From Bacteroidales bacterium (GTDB lineage Bacteria; Bacteroidota; Bacteroidia; Bacteroidales; Muribaculaceae): a stretch of 33,540 nucleotides of DNA. Below are positions 32,116-33,540 of the stretch, in pieces (positions within the stretch are counted from its first letter, which is position 1; each line of letters starts with the position of its first letter). The translations under genes and the position numbers were made by a program. A model generated the notes under the pieces. The model had not been told where the DNA came from and did no database searches. It worked only from the letters and a program-made list of their open reading frames with translations. The stretch lies in NCBI GenBank assembly GCA_020859755.1, contig JAJBVP010000132.1:1-33540 (forward strand). The letters run 5' to 3'.

Positions 32116-33453
32116 ATGGATATTAACAGTATCATGAACGGCCTCGAGGCCAAGCACCCCGGGGAGAAAGAGTACCTGCAGGCAGTGCGCGAGGTGCTGA
32201 TGTCGGTTGCCGACGTTTACAATCAACATCCTGAATTTGAGCGCAACAAGATCGTTGAACGCATGGTGGAGCCCGACCGTATCGTCACGTTCCGCGTCAC
32301 TTGGCTCGACGACCGCGGCGAGGTGCAGAACAACATCGGTTACCGCGTGCAATTCAACAACGCCATCGGCCCCTACAAGGGCGGCATCCGTTTCCACGCT
32401 TCGGTCAATCTCTCCATTCTGAAATTTTTGGGATTCGAGCAAACATTCAAAAACGCCCTCACCACGCTTCCCATGGGCGGTGCCAAGGGTGGTAGCGACT
32501 TCTCGCCCCGCGGCAAGAGCGACCGCGAGATTATGCGCTTCTGCCAGGCGTTCATGCTGGGATTGTGGAAGAACCTGGGTCCCGACCGTGACGTTCCCGC
32601 AGGCGACATCGGCGTGGGCGGCCGCGAGGTAGGCTACATGTACGGCATGTACAAGCGACTGGTCAATGAGCACGACGGCACGTTCACCGGCAAGGGCTTG
32701 GATTTCGGCGGCTCGCGTATACGTCCCGAGGCAACTGGCTACGGTGCCCTCTACTTCGTGCAAGCTATGCTCAAGCGCATGAACGAGTCGATCGTGGGCA
32801 AAACCGTGGCTATCTCGGGCTTCGGCAACGTGGCTTGGGGAGCCGCCCTGAAGGCTACCGAATTGGGGGCCAAGGTGGTGACGATATCGGGTCCCGACGG
32901 CTATATTTACGACCCCGAGGGGATCAAGGGTGAGAAGATCGACTATATGCTCGAGCTGCGCGCGACAGGCGAGGACATCGTCGCTCCCTACGCCGAGAAA
33001 TACCCCGAAGCCACGTTCTACCCCGGCAAGCGTCCTTGGGAACAGAAGGTGGACATCGCCCTGCCCTGCGCTACCCAAAACGAGGTTGACGGCGACGACG
33101 CCAAGCATCTGGTCGACAACAAGGTGTTGCTTGTGGCCGAGGTCTCCAACATGGGTTGCACCCCTGAGGCTATCGACACGTTCATCAACAACCGCGTGGT
33201 ATACGCTCCCGGCAAGGCTGTCAACGCTGGTGGCGTGGCTACCTCAGGTCTGGAGATGAGCCAGAACGCCATGCACCTCCAATGGAGTGCCGAGGAGGTT
33301 GACGAGAAGCTTCACTGGATCATGCGCTCGATTCATGAGCAGTGTGAGAAATACGGCATGGAGCCCGACGGCTACCTCAACTACATGAAGGGAGCCAACA
33401 TCGCCGGCTTCATGAAAGTGGCCCACGCGATGATGGGACAAGGAGTTGTTTAA
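32116..33453 (+). CDS. gdhA: Glutamate dehydrogenase, probably NADP-dependent
   Basis: This 445-residue cytoplasmic enzyme interconverts 2-oxoglutarate plus ammonia and glutamate, and its main role is expected to be ammonia assimilation. Motifs include YKGGIRFHASVN near residue 87, LPMGGAKGGSDFSPRG with presumed catalytic K124, RDVPAGDIGVGGREVGYMYG, and the dinucleotide-binding ISGFGNVAWGAALKA. The C-terminus has NAGGVATSGLEMSQNA. The length and the SDFSPRGKSD segment fit the hexameric NADP-type family; the coenzyme is an inference. It has its own promoter, and C-rich codon use returns here after the G/T-rich membrane protein array. Confidence 0.97.
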   Translation: MDINSIMNGLEAKHPGEKEYLQAVREVLMSVADVYNQHPEFERNKIVERMVEPDRIVTFRVTWLDDRGEVQNNIGYRVQFNNAIGPYKGGIRFHASVNLSILKFLGFEQTFKNALTTLPMGGAKGGSDFSPRGKSDREIMRFCQAFMLGLWKNLGPDRDVPAGDIGVGGREVGYMYGMYKRLVNEHDGTFTGKGLDFGGSRIRPEATGYGALYFVQAMLKRMNESIVGKTVAISGFGNVAWGAALKATELGAKVVTISGPDGYIYDPEGIKGEKIDYMLELRATGEDIVAPYAEKYPEATFYPGKRPWEQKVDIALPCATQNEVDGDDAKHLVDNKVLLVAEVSNMGCTPEAIDTFINNRVVYAPGKAVNAGGVATSGLEMSQNAMHLQWSAEEVDEKLHWIMRSIHEQCEKYGMEPDGYLNYMKGANIAGFMKVAHAMMGQGVV

Positions 33454-33462
33454 AGACTAAAT

Positions 33463-33502
33463 CCCTTATTCCTTTATTCCTTTATTCCTTTCATCCTTTA
33501 AA
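33463..33502 (+). repeat. CCTTTATT octamer array after gdhA
   Basis: Five tandem 8-bp units (CCCTTATT, CCTTTATT, CCTTTATT, CCTTTCAT, CCTTTAAA) begin nine bases after the gdhA stop. The inverted arm that follows the CCTTTAAA unit elsewhere is missing here. Confidence 0.85.
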
Positions 33503-33540
33503 CAATACTTCGGTAAATTTTTAAAGTTCACGAGGCATAA

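Overview
The window looks like a chromosomal segment from a GC-rich member of the order Bacteroidales, and a Muribaculaceae-like gut bacterium is the best guess. The evidence is a SusC/SusD pair, several lipoproteins, intergenic promoters of the Bacteroidetes type (TAnnTTTG at -7), almost no Shine-Dalgarno sequences, and A-rich leaders. Species identity cannot be settled from the sequence alone.

Region 1 (98-14712, + strand) is a polysaccharide utilisation locus for beta-1,4-galactan, the side chain of pectin. It holds a secreted GH53 endo-galactanase, SusC transporter, SusD and SusE-like binding lipoproteins, a second GH53 that is a lipoprotein, and a GH2 beta-galactosidase. These are followed, from an internal promoter, by galactokinase, aldose 1-epimerase and a sugar nucleotidyltransferase. 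The inferred route is cutting at the surface, import through SusC/D, trimming in the periplasm to galactose, anomer conversion, phosphorylation and probably nucleotide activation. No GalT, sugar permease or regulator is present in the window. A hairpin terminator (14733-14770) ends the block.

Region 2 (14799-19990) holds separate genes. They are a protein on the minus strand that joins an alginate-lyase-like domain to a GH88 unsaturated uronyl hydrolase, a divergent hexapeptide acetyltransferase, an HtrA/DegQ protease with a lipobox on the minus strand, and an NlpC/P60 lipoprotein. Region 3 (20004-23731, minus strand) is a probable transcription unit: a secreted calycin-like protein, purU, hisH, hisA and hisF.

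Region 4 (23816-32012, + strand) is the most unusual part. Five tandem, mostly ATGA-coupled paralogues encode large multi-pass membrane proteins with an Asp-Glu motif in the first loop, like GT-C glycosyltransferases, and a conserved C-terminal domain. I cannot assign them to a named family. Copy 2 is broken by a one-base frameshift, and copy 5 carries an array of 8-bp units inside its coding sequence. Region 5 (32116-33453) is gdhA with its own promoter.

A second theme is many degenerate tandem repeats of 7 or 8 bp between genes (families AGCATTT, GAAAACT, CCTTTAMT with a CCTTTAAAGG centre, and TATTAACC). Several sit immediately before start codons inside operons. No stretch longer than 300 bases lacks a gene; the longest gap (19215-19465) holds divergent promoters and repeats. 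No tRNA, rRNA, CRISPR array or transposase was seen.
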